Shown here: piece by piece, positions 1 through 7,315 of the stretch
Numbering within the stretch: the stretch's first letter is position 1
How the letters are laid out: the number at the start of each line of letters is the position of its first letter
Assembly (NCBI GenBank): GCA_016756835.1
Contig: JAESPE010000030.1
Coordinates: 1-37,491, forward strand
From: a gamma proteobacterium endosymbiont of Lamellibrachia anaximandri
Lineage (GTDB): Bacteria > Pseudomonadota > Gammaproteobacteria > Chromatiales > Chromatiaceae
Direction of reading: 5' to 3'
Length of the DNA: 37,491 nucleotides
Made by a program: the position numbers and the translations under genes
The notes under the pieces: model-generated
What the model was told of the DNA's origin: nothing
Database searches by the model: none
What the model saw: only the letters and a program-made list of their open reading frames with translations

Positions 1-1
1 C

Positions 2-757
2 GGGACGGCCGGGGCACAAACAGGCTGTCGAAGGCCGAGTCGATTTTGGGGACTGGGATGTCCCAAAATCTTTCACGAGGTCGAAGACTCACTTGCCAAG
101 ACCGGTCATATACTCACCATTGAAGACCCCATTGAGTATCTCTATACCCACAAAAAGTCGGTGGTGGATCAGCGGGAGGTGGGGATCGATACCCTCTCCT
201 ACGAAAATGCCCTGAAGAATGCCATGCGCGAGGCGCCGGATGTCATCCTCATCGGCGAGATCCGGGAGATGTCCACCATGCAGCATGCCATTGCCTATGC
301 TGAAACCGGCCATCTCTGCCTTTCCACGCTGCATGCCAACAACGCCAATCAGGCTTTGGACCGCATCATCAATTTCTTTCCCGATACTGCGCAGCGACAG
401 CTCTATATGGATCTCTCCCTCAATCTCAGGGCGGTCATTTCACAGCGCTTGGTGAAAGGAAAAAACGGCCAACGACTGCCCGCGGTGGAGATTCTGCTGT
501 TGACCACCTATATCTCGGAATTGATCAAGAAAGGGGATGTCCATGCCATCAAGGAGGTGATGGAACAGGGCACGGAGCGTGGCATGCAGACTTTCGATCA
601 GTCACTCTACAAACTCTACCAGGAAGGCAAGATCACCCTGGAAGAGGCGTTGAGCCACGCCGATTCCCGAAATAATCTCTCGTTGAAGATCCGTTTGGCG
701 GATACCGGTCATGTCGATGTGCCGGGGGCGATGGGGATGAGTGATGATGTTTTTTGA
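2..757 (+). CDS. pilU: Type IV pilus twitching ATPase, PilT/PilU family (5'-truncated)
   Basis: This is the C-terminal part of a PilT/PilU retraction ATPase, a cytoplasmic hexameric motor that depolymerises type IV pili. From about base 95 the protein reads as the family: GHILTIEDPIEY, then VDQREVGIDT, the Walker B-like region APDVILIGEIRE and the histidine box HLCLSTLHANNA. The long tail after the core (to MGMSDDVF) fits PilU better than PilT. The frame is open back to base 2. However, the stretch before about base 90 has no family similarity and lacks the Walker A motif, which should lie about 25 residues before TIEDP. The gene is therefore either disrupted by a repeat or joined wrongly at the contig edge. 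A GTG at 161 is the first formal start but is inside the conserved core, so it is unlikely to be the real start. Confidence 0.8.
   Translation, partial: GTAGAQTGCRRPSRFWGLGCPKIFHEVEDSLAKTGHILTIEDPIEYLYTHKKSVVDQREVGIDTLSYENALKNAMREAPDVILIGEIREMSTMQHAIAYAETGHLCLSTLHANNANQALDRIINFFPDTAQRQLYMDLSLNLRAVISQRLVKGKNGQRLPAVEILLLTTYISELIKKGDVHAIKEVMEQGTERGMQTFDQSLYKLYQEGKITLEEALSHADSRNNLSLKIRLADTGHVDVPGAMGMSDDVF
42..70. repeat. Short inverted repeat at left edge
   Basis: A perfect 9-bp inverted repeat (GATTTTGGG at 42-50 and CCCAAAATC at 62-70, 11-nt loop) lies in the first 90 bases. This is exactly where the coding frame stops resembling PilU. It may be part of a dispersed repeat at the contig edge. 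Confidence 0.5.
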
Positions 758-787
758 TTGGTAACAATAATAATGGGGCACTGTTTT

Positions 788-870
788 CACCACGAAGCGT
801 ACGAAGTACATGAAGAAAACCTGTGGTTAATCAATCTCTTGTCTTCGTGCGCTTCGTGCTCTTTGTGGTT
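788..870. repeat. Imperfect inverted repeat of ACCACGAAG type
   Basis: Two arms (789-815 and about 843-869) are inverted copies of a degenerate sequence starting ACCACGAAG and then repeating an ACGAAG-like unit; about 21 of 27 positions match. It sits between the pilU stop and glgP. Similar ACCACGAAG...ACGAAG elements are seen between genes in many proteobacterial genomes. A function as terminator is possible but there is no T-tract. Confidence 0.55.
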
Positions 871-964
871 GGATGTGGGTTTCCGGGGGCACTAACTAGC
901 ATTGATCAGCCTTACAACGGCATAATGGGGGTTTTTCCCTATTAGAATCGGGTGAGCCAGATCC

Positions 965-3496
965 ATGACTGCCAAGAGAAACGAGCAGCAAGTTACTAAG
1001 AAAAAATGCAATCCAGAAAATAGAAAACTGGTTGAATTGCCTCCGTTGGGAATGGATCAAGCATCGATCTCCGGCGATTTCAGGCGCTATTTCGCCCACA
1101 CCCTTGGGCGTGACGATCACTGCACATCAAGCCACTATCCCTACACGGCGCTGGCCTTTGCCATGCGTGACCGCCTCATCGAGCGCTGGAAAAACACGCG
1201 TCGTGTCTATGAGGATACCGACTGCAGGCGTACTTTCTATCTCTCCCTGGAGTTTCTTATGGGACGGGCTCTGAGCAACACCATGCTCAATCTGGGGATT
1301 GAAGATGAAGTCAGTGCAGCAATCTACGACCTGGGCCTGAGACTCGAGGATATTCGGGAGAGCGAGTCGGATGCCGGTCTCGGCAACGGTGGTTTGGGTC
1401 GTTTGGCAGCCTGTTTCCTCGACAGCTGTGCCACCCTGCAGCTGCCGGTGCGTGGTTATGGCCTCCGTTATGAATACGGCATGTTTCGTCAGCATATCTC
1501 CAACGGGCAGCAGGTTGAGGACCCGGACCACTGGCTGCGGGACGGCAACCCCTGGGAGCTGGAGCGTCCCGAGTATTTTCAACGGGTCCAGTTCGGTGGG
1601 CGTACGGAGCATCACACGGATGCGAATGGCCACGTACGGGTCAGCTGGGTCGATACCCACGATGTGCTGGCGGTGCCCTACGACATCCCGATACCCGGTT
1701 TTCGCAATGGTACGGTCAATACCCTGCGCCTCTGGAAGTCGGCGGCCACCGATGAGTTCGACCTGGAGGAGTTCAATGCCGGAGGTTACACGGAAGCCGT
1801 GGCGGCTAAGAACTCTGCCGAAAACATCACCATGGTGCTCTATCCCAACGATGCGAGCGAAAATGGCAAGGAGTTGCGTCTGCGACAGCAGTATTTCCTC
1901 GCCTCGGCGAGCATCAAGGACGTGATGCGGGAGTGGCGTGAGAGCCATGAGGATTTCTCCAGCTTTGCCGAGAAGAACTGTTTCCAGCTCAACGACACTC
2001 ATCCCAGTGTCTCGGTTGCCGAGTTGATGCGTCAGTTGATGGACGAACATGGGATGCTGTGGGACGAGGCCTGGACGATTGTTTCGTCCACCATGGCCTA
2101 TACCAACCACACCTTGTTGCCGGAAGCTCTGGAGCGGTGGCCGGTGCGGCTCTTCGAGCAACTGCTGCCCCGTCTGCTGGAGATCATCTACGAGATCAAC
2201 GCACGGTTCCTTACCCAGGTGGCCCAGCACTGGCCTGGTGATACCGACCGTCTGCGCCGTATGTCGATCATCGAGGAGGGGCATGAGCCGATGGTGCGCA
2301 TGGCCTATCTGGCGCTGGTGGGCAGCTTCTCGGTGAATGGCGTGGCCGCACTCCATACGCAACTGCTGAAAGAGGGGCTGTTTCAGGATTTCTACGAAAT
2401 GTGGCCGCAGCGTTTCAACAACAAGACCAACGGCGTGACCCCCCGCCGCTGGCTGGCAGCCTGTAATCCAGGTCTGCGTGATCTGATAGATGAAACCATC
2501 GGCAATGGCTGGATCTCTCACCTGCCAAACCTGGAGCAGTTGGTGGACAAGGCCGAGAGTCGCACCTTTCGGCGTCTCTGGCGCAACATCAAGCAGGAGA
2601 ACAAGGCGCGGTTGGCCAAGATGGTGAAGGCCGATTGCGATGTGGAGTTCAACACCGAAGCTATGTTCGACGTGCAGGTCAAGCGTATCCACGAATACAA
2701 ACGTCAGCTGCTCAATATTCTGCATGTCATCCACCTCTATAATCGCATCAAGGCTGGTGACACGGAGAACTGGACCAATCGTTGTGTGTTGATCGGCGGC
2801 AAGGCGGCCCCGGGTTACCAGATGGCGAAGCTGATCATCAAACTGGCCAGCAGTGTCGCCCGGGTGGTCAACAACGACCCGGATGTGGGCGATCGGTTGA
2901 AGCTTGCCTTTCTGCCCAACTATCGGGTTTCGGCAATGGAGGTCATCGCACCTGCTGCAGATCTGTCTGAACAGATCTCGACTGCAGGCAAAGAGGCCTC
3001 GGGTACCGGCAACATGAAATTCATGATGAACGGTGCCGTGACCATCGGCACCCTGGATGGCGCCAATATCGAGATCCTCGAAGAGGTGGGTATCGATAAT
3101 TTCTTCCTCTTCGGTCTGACCACCGTCGATGTGGAGGCAAAGCGGCGTCATTACGATCCCAATGCCATCATCGACAGGGATCCTGCATTTCTGAAGGTGA
3201 TGAAACTGCTCGAGAGCAGCTATTTCAATCAGTTTGAACTGGGACTCTTCGACACTATCATCGAGTCGGTTCGCAGCCCCTATGATCCCTGGATGACTGC
3301 TGCGGATTTCCGCAGTTATGTCGATGCTCAGGAGCAGGCGGCCCTGGCCTATCAGGATCAGGATGAGTGGGTGCGCATGAGCATCATCAATACCGCGAAA
3401 AGCGGTCACTTCTCCACCGACAGGACCATGGAAGAGTACAACCGGGATATCTGGCGGCTGGAGCCCGTGGCGCCGCCGCCGGTTGCCCCGGCGTAA
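965..3496 (+). CDS. glgP: Glycogen/starch/maltodextrin phosphorylase
   Basis: Pyridoxal-phosphate enzyme that cleaves alpha-1,4-glucan ends with phosphate to give glucose-1-phosphate, so it mobilises stored glycogen in the cytoplasm. At 843 residues the protein is full length for the GT35 family. The C-terminal PLP motif EASGTGNMKFMMNGA is present, with the Schiff-base lysine at about residue 685, followed by the conserved LDGANIEI. The N-terminal region contains the family segments RTFYLSLEFLMGRAL and GNGGLGRLAACFLDS. The ATG at 965 leaves a poorly conserved 30-residue N-terminus with a weak ribosome site; an internal ATG at about residue 30 (MDQASISGDF) is possible. The ycgL-like gene starts 3 bases after its stop and may be co-transcribed. 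Confidence 0.96.
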   Translation: MTAKRNEQQVTKKKCNPENRKLVELPPLGMDQASISGDFRRYFAHTLGRDDHCTSSHYPYTALAFAMRDRLIERWKNTRRVYEDTDCRRTFYLSLEFLMGRALSNTMLNLGIEDEVSAAIYDLGLRLEDIRESESDAGLGNGGLGRLAACFLDSCATLQLPVRGYGLRYEYGMFRQHISNGQQVEDPDHWLRDGNPWELERPEYFQRVQFGGRTEHHTDANGHVRVSWVDTHDVLAVPYDIPIPGFRNGTVNTLRLWKSAATDEFDLEEFNAGGYTEAVAAKNSAENITMVLYPNDASENGKELRLRQQYFLASASIKDVMREWRESHEDFSSFAEKNCFQLNDTHPSVSVAELMRQLMDEHGMLWDEAWTIVSSTMAYTNHTLLPEALERWPVRLFEQLLPRLLEIIYEINARFLTQVAQHWPGDTDRLRRMSIIEEGHEPMVRMAYLALVGSFSVNGVAALHTQLLKEGLFQDFYEMWPQRFNNKTNGVTPRRWLAACNPGLRDLIDETIGNGWISHLPNLEQLVDKAESRTFRRLWRNIKQENKARLAKMVKADCDVEFNTEAMFDVQVKRIHEYKRQLLNILHVIHLYNRIKAGDTENWTNRCVLIGGKAAPGYQMAKLIIKLASSVARVVNNDPDVGDRLKLAFLPNYRVSAMEVIAPAADLSEQISTAGKEASGTGNMKFMMNGAVTIGTLDGANIEILEEVGIDNFFLFGLTTVDVEAKRRHYDPNAIIDRDPAFLKVMKLLESSYFNQFELGLFDTIIESVRSPYDPWMTAADFRSYVDAQEQAALAYQDQDEWVRMSIINTAKSGHFSTDRTMEEYNRDIWRLEPVAPPPVAPA

Positions 3497-3498
3497 CC

Positions 3499-3771
3499 GT
3501 GGTCGAAGGCAGGCTGAATTGCTGGGTCTATCGCAGCCCGCGTAACGAGCAGATGTACCTCTACCTAAGGGAGGAAGAGTGCTTCGAGTTGGTTCCTGCG
3601 CCACTGCTGGAGCGTTTCGGCGCGCCGGCACTGGTGATGGAGCTGGAGTTGCATGCTGGCCGAGTCCTGGCTCGGGAGGATGTGTCAAAGGTAATGGCAA
3701 ACCTGTCCGAGTTGGGATTTCATCTGCAGATGCCGCCGGAGATCAAACCGAAACTCTATTTTGGTGAGTGA
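3499..3771 (+). CDS. ycgL: YcgL family protein
   Basis: Small protein of about 90 residues that matches the YcgL family: CWVYRSPRNEQMYLYL near the N-terminus, the VPAPLLERFGAPALVMEL core, and LSELGFHLQMPPE toward the C-terminus. YcgL proteins are small alpha/beta proteins of uncertain role, found mainly in Gammaproteobacteria. The GTG at 3499 is chosen because conservation begins about there and the upstream part of this open frame lies antiphase inside glgP. No clear ribosome site is visible, so translation may be coupled to glgP, whose stop is 3 bases upstream. Confidence 0.85.
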   Translation: MVEGRLNCWVYRSPRNEQMYLYLREEECFELVPAPLLERFGAPALVMELELHAGRVLAREDVSKVMANLSELGFHLQMPPEIKPKLYFGE

Positions 3772-3792
3772 TTTTACAGGACAATAGCGAAC

Positions 3793-3822
3793 TGTAGGCC
3801 GGTTCAAGTTTGCGGAACCGGC
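3793..3822 (+). repeat. REP-like hairpin, copy 1
   Basis: Palindromic element beginning GTAGGCC with stem arms GCCGGTTC and GAACCGGC around a short loop. It is inverted relative to copy 2, 27 bp away, between the convergent ycgL and znuA genes. Confidence 0.8.
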
Positions 3823-3849
3823 GATCACCATCTGTAGTGCCGAGTCATT

Positions 3850-3880
3850 TGCCTGATCCGTTGTGCTTGATCAGGCCTAC
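3850..3880 (-). repeat. REP-like hairpin, copy 2
   Basis: Reverse-oriented copy of the same element, with stem arms GCCTGATC and GATCAGGC. Both sides of the stem differ from the consensus in a compensating way, so pairing is kept. With copy 1 it forms a BIME-like inverted pair downstream of znuA and ycgL. Confidence 0.8.
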
Positions 3881-3890
3881 GAACCCAGCT

Positions 3891-4772
3891 TTACTTATTT
3901 GCCAGGCACTGCACCAACTGGTTCGCAACCCTGCTCATCAGTTGGAAATAGGTATCCGGGCCGGCTGGCAGATCACTCCCCAATGGATCGAGTTCCGCAC
4001 TGCGCATAGCCGTGTCCCCGCTGAGGGATTCCACCAGCCGGGGTTCAAATTGTGGCTCGGTGAAGATGCAGTCCACCCCGGTGCGGCGGATCGTCTGCTG
4101 GAGATCGTGAATATGCCGGGCGCCACTCAGGCGTTCAGGGTCGAGGGTTACCGTGCCGACTGAGTTGAGGCGGTAGCGTGCTTCCAGATAGCCATAGGCG
4201 TCGTGAAAAGCGATGTAGGGGGTAGTGCGCACAGGCGCCAGGCGTGACTCCAACTCTTGATGTAGCCGGTCCAGGCGCTGCTGTAGTGACCGCGCATTCT
4301 CTTCAAATGACCCGCGGTGTTTTGGATCCAGCAGGCTGAGGCGATCGGCAATCAGCTGCACGACCCGTTTTGCCAGCAAAGGATCCAGCCAGAGATGGGG
4401 GTCGCGCCCGGCATGGACTTCATGGTCGTGATTGTGACTTGCCTGGTTCTCAATCTTGAGCAGATCCAGCAGTGCGATATTGGGCCGTTCTGATGCGGTC
4501 AGAATTCTCGGTAGAAAAGACTCCATTTCCGGCCCTATCCAGATGATCAGATCCGCCTGCTGGATGTTTCGTGCATCTGAGGGTTTAAGTGTGTAGCGGT
4601 GCGGTGATTGGCCGCCGGATAACAGCAGTTGTGGATCCTCTACCCCCTGCATGATGCCCGCCACCAGCGAATGGATCGGTTTGATGCTCACCAGCACGGC
4701 GGCCTGGGCCCAGGAAGAGCAGCAAAAAAGCAGCAAAAGGACGAGATGCAGGGAAAGTCTGGCGTGAGTCAT
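3891..4772 (-). CDS. znuA: Zinc ABC transporter substrate-binding protein ZnuA
   Basis: Periplasmic zinc-binding protein of the high-affinity ZnuABC importer (cluster A-I, SBP_bac/ZnuA family), 293 residues. A signal peptide covers about residues 1-24 (LVLLLLFCCSSWAQA). Metal-ligand regions are visible: SIKPIHSLV near the N-terminus, GQSPHRYTLKPSDA, the short histidine/acid-rich loop HNHDHEVHAGRDPHLW, YIAFHDAYGYLE and FTEPQFEP. The charged loop is shorter than in E. coli ZnuA. The gene is divergent from znuC and znuB, 141 bp away, the classic znu arrangement, and the shared intergenic region holds a candidate Zur-type dyad. Confidence 0.95.
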   Translation of the reverse strand: MTHARLSLHLVLLLLFCCSSWAQAAVLVSIKPIHSLVAGIMQGVEDPQLLLSGGQSPHRYTLKPSDARNIQQADLIIWIGPEMESFLPRILTASERPNIALLDLLKIENQASHNHDHEVHAGRDPHLWLDPLLAKRVVQLIADRLSLLDPKHRGSFEENARSLQQRLDRLHQELESRLAPVRTTPYIAFHDAYGYLEARYRLNSVGTVTLDPERLSGARHIHDLQQTIRRTGVDCIFTEPQFEPRLVESLSGDTAMRSAELDPLGSDLPAGPDTYFQLMSRVANQLVQCLANK

Positions 4773-4812
4773 TATCGGTTGTGGTTCGGCGGAGGGAGGT
4801 AATTGACCGGCT

Positions 4813-4833
4813 GGAGCGCTATATTATCACTCC
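4813..4833. promoter_or_regulatory. Candidate Zur-type operator in znuA/znuC intergenic region
   Basis: A 21-bp imperfect dyad with outer arms GGAG and CTCC and an AT-rich core (TATATTAT); 7 of 10 positions pair. It lies between the divergent znuA and znuC starts, where Zur operators are expected. The match to the published gammaproteobacterial Zur consensus is only partial and no zur gene is in the window. Confidence 0.35.
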
Positions 4834-4913
4834 TCTTTATGGAGAGTGCGGAATTTGGACAGTGATTGAGTTGATGCCAAGGTTGGGAGCGGGAGTTGCG
4901 CAGGAGATGATGG

Positions 4914-5687
4914 ATGGCTGAGCGCGATCTGTTACTGGAGGCCGATGGCGTCTGCATGGCATTTGGCGGCCGTGAGGTGCTGCGCCATGTGAACCTGGTT
5001 CTGCATCGGGGTGAGATTCTTACCCTGATCGGCCCTAATGGCTCCGGCAAGAGTACCCTGGTGCGTCTGCTGCTGGGCCTGCTCACACCAACGGCGGGTG
5101 CTCTGCGTCGTGCGGATGGACTCCGTATTGGTTATATGCCGCAGAAGCTGCAGGTCGATGAGGTTCTGCCTCTCTCCGTAGCCCGTTTTCTGACCCTCAC
5201 CGGCAGCTATGCGAAGGAGAAGGTGGCAGCGGTTCTGCGAGAGGTGGGTGCCGATCATGTGTCTGACCATCCCCTGCAGAGCGTATCTGGAGGGGAGCTG
5301 CAGCGTGTCCTGTTGGCGCGGGCCCTGTTGCGGGAGCCGGACCTGCTGGTGTTGGATGAGCCGGTGCAGGGTGTCGATGTCAATGGTCAGGTCGCGCTCT
5401 ACAACTTAATCGGCCGCATACGTGAGCAGCGTGGCTGCGGAATACTGATGGTCTCCCACGACCTCCATCTGGTGATGGCCGCCACCGATCGGGTACTCTG
5501 TCTCAATCATCATGTCTGTTGTTCGGGCACCCCTGAGGTGGTGACGCGTCACCCTGCCTATCTGGATCTCTTCGGCGGCGCAGCCTTCGCTGTCTATTCT
5601 CACCATCACGATCATGCCCATGACCTGCATGGCAATGTGATTCCGGGGGACGAAGCGCATTGCGAAACAGGTGACTCCGATGGATGA
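4914..5687 (+). CDS. znuC: Zinc ABC transporter ATP-binding protein ZnuC
   Basis: Cytoplasmic ATPase of the ZnuABC importer. Walker [10 protein letters not shown] (lysine about 46), Q-loop GYMPQKLQ, signature SGGELQR, Walker B LLVLDEP and the H-loop MVSHD are all intact. The C-terminus carries a histidine-rich tail ([10 protein letters not shown]), common in ZnuC and possibly metal-sensing. The ATG at 4914 is chosen because it has CAGGAG just upstream (4901-4906), while the overlapping ATG at 4907 runs into a stop at once. The end overlaps the znuB start, implying translational coupling. Confidence 0.96.
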   Translation: MAERDLLLEADGVCMAFGGREVLRHVNLVLHRGEILTLIGPNGSGKSTLVRLLLGLLTPTAGALRRADGLRIGYMPQKLQVDEVLPLSVARFLTLTGSYAKEKVAAVLREVGADHVSDHPLQSVSGGELQRVLLARALLREPDLLVLDEPVQGVDVNGQVALYNLIGRIREQRGCGILMVSHDLHLVMAATDRVLCLNHHVCCSGTPEVVTRHPAYLDLFGGAAFAVYSHHHDHAHDLHGNVIPGDEAHCETGDSDG

Positions 5688-6474
5688 TTTCCTGTTGCGG
5701 GCTCTGCTGGCCGGGCTGGGTGTCGCCTGTCTGGCTGGACCGCTGGGGGCTTTTGTGGTCTGGCGGCGCATGGCCTACTTCGGCGAGGCGATGTCCCATA
5801 CGGCCCTGTTGGGGGTTGGGCTTGGGCTGCTGTTGGGCGTGAGCACCCAGCTGTCGGTAATGCTGGTGTCGGTGACGCTGGCGGTATTACTGGTGGCGAT
5901 GCAGCAGCAGCGGCGGCTGGCAAGTGACACCCTGTTGGGCATCTTTGCGCATACTGCGCTCTCTCTGGGCTTGGTACTGCTGGCCTTTATGGAGACGGTA
6001 CGGGTCGATCTCATGGGTTACCTGTTCGGGGATATCCTTGCGGTTTCCACCCTCGACCTCTACTGGATCTATGGTGGCGGTCTGCTGGTGCTGATCGTGT
6101 TGGCGCTGATCTGGCGCCCACTGCTGGCTCTGACCGTGCATGAAGAGCTGGCACGGGTCGAGGGGGTGCCGGTCACCCAAGTGCGCCTGCTGTTCATGAT
6201 ATTGATCGCCCTGGTGATTGCAGTGTCCATGAAGATTGTGGGTATTTTGCTGATTACTTCCATGATGATCATACCGCCTGCAGCGGCCCGACGATTTGCT
6301 GTGGGGCCAGAGCCGATGGCGTTGCTGGCAGCGGCTATCGGGGCTGTTTCTGTTGCTGCAGGGCTCTGGGGGTCGTTGCAATGGGATACGCCGACCGGCC
6401 CCTCTATGGTGGTGGCTGCGGGATTGCTGTTTGTGCTGGTGCAGGTCTCTGGCCTGTTTTTCCAGAGAAAATAA
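5680..6474 (+). CDS. znuB: Zinc ABC transporter permease ZnuB
   Basis: Inner-membrane permease of the zinc importer (ABC-3 family), 264 residues from ATG 5680. Multiple hydrophobic helices are visible, and the family motifs [20 protein letters not shown] near the N-terminus and [19 protein letters not shown] near the C-terminus are present. A GTG at 5671 in the same frame is an alternative start, but the ATG at 5680 has AGGTG at suitable spacing and matches the usual length. It overlaps the end of znuC by 8 bases. Confidence 0.95.
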   Translation: MDDFLLRALLAGLGVACLAGPLGAFVVWRRMAYFGEAMSHTALLGVGLGLLLGVSTQLSVMLVSVTLAVLLVAMQQQRRLASDTLLGIFAHTALSLGLVLLAFMETVRVDLMGYLFGDILAVSTLDLYWIYGGGLLVLIVLALIWRPLLALTVHEELARVEGVPVTQVRLLFMILIALVIAVSMKIVGILLITSMMIIPPAAARRFAVGPEPMALLAAAIGAVSVAAGLWGSLQWDTPTGPSMVVAAGLLFVLVQVSGLFFQRK

Positions 6475-6790
6475 GCATTTACTAATCCTACTGTTTTGGT
6501 TGGTATTTCAATAAGCTAGCTCAATAAGCGGATTTTATGATGCCAGATTGAAAATTGTTTGGCGTATCAGGGTGGAAAACCGTATTGTTTACCGCCCTGA
6601 TAACCGCGTGTGCGTGTTTTTTGGCCGAAAAGGTCGGCCACGTGGGGGATCTAGCCATCTTCAGTAGTCCAGTCTGCATTGCAGGTCTCGACCGCATAAG
6701 GATGGAGACTGGACTTAAAAAAGTGCTTCTAAGCCGTGGCATTTTGCGGCGGCAGAAATCACTGCAGTGAAACCTAGGAGAAATAAAACC
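6475..6790 (+). promoter_or_regulatory. Structured leader / promoter region of aprBA
   Basis: This 316-bp stretch holds no convincing gene. It has three inverted repeats in tandem: a 14-bp imperfect stem (6567-6580 with 6587-6600), a 6-bp GGCCGA/TCGGCC stem (6623-6628 with 6634-6639) preceded by a T-run, and a perfect 10-bp repeat AGTCCAGTCT/AGACTGGACT (6666-6675 with 6706-6715). The aprB ribosome site AGGAG is at 6776-6780. The promoter cannot be placed with confidence. The hairpins may stabilise the apr mRNA, regulate it, or end znu transcription. Confidence 0.5.
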
Positions 6791-7264
6791 ATGCCAACAT
6801 TTGTGCGTACTGAGAAGTGCGATGGCTGCAAAGGCCAGGACAAGACCGCTTGCATGTACATCTGCCCACATGACCTGATGAAGCTGGATATGGACGGTTC
6901 TGAGACCGGCCATGCCATGAAATCCTTCAACCAGGAACCTGAGCAGTGCTGGGAGTGCTACTCCTGCATCAAGATCTGTCCTCAGCAGGCGATCGAAGCG
7001 CGTCCCTACGCCGACATCGTACCCATGGGTGGCTCTGTACAGCCTCTGCGCGGTACCGATTCCATCATGTGGACCATCAAGTTCCGCAACGGCACCATGA
7101 AGCGTTTCAAGTTCCCGATCCGCACCACGCCTGAAGGTTCTATCGATCCCTATGGTGATACGCCTGATGCTGACTATGCGAAGATCGGCGACGTCGGTTT
7201 CTTCAACCATAATCAGCAGAACGGTTACCGCGCTGGCGATCCCAGCGAGCTGATCTGCAAATAA
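6791..7264 (+). CDS. aprB: Adenylylsulfate (APS) reductase beta subunit
   Basis: Iron-sulfur subunit of dissimilatory APS reductase, which in sulfur oxidisers works in reverse to turn sulfite plus AMP into APS in the cytoplasm. It carries two [4Fe-4S] clusters: cysteines 10, 13, 21 and 25 (CDGCKGQDKTACMYICP) and 53, 56, 59 and 63 (CWECYSCIKICP). The spacing with an insert in the first set is diagnostic of AprB. Length is 157 residues, typical of the family. ATG 6791 follows AGGAG; an in-frame GTG at 6767 would add eight non-conserved residues. It is followed by aprA after 51 bp. Confidence 0.98.
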   Translation: MPTFVRTEKCDGCKGQDKTACMYICPHDLMKLDMDGSETGHAMKSFNQEPEQCWECYSCIKICPQQAIEARPYADIVPMGGSVQPLRGTDSIMWTIKFRNGTMKRFKFPIRTTPEGSIDPYGDTPDADYAKIGDVGFFNHNQQNGYRAGDPSELICK

Positions 7265-7315
7265 GTCGGATTCAGACAGAATCTACAGAACTTGAATTAA
7301 CTGAGGTATTTAGAA

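Noticed and set aside
1127..3700. Very long open frame on the minus strand across glgP
   Set aside because: It is antisense to the clear phosphorylase gene and its translation has no recognisable motif; it arises from biased codon use.
6555..6770. Possible small gene (71 codons, TTG start) upstream of aprB
   Set aside because: Low-conservation sequence over the inverted repeats, with no ribosome site; more likely a noncoding leader.
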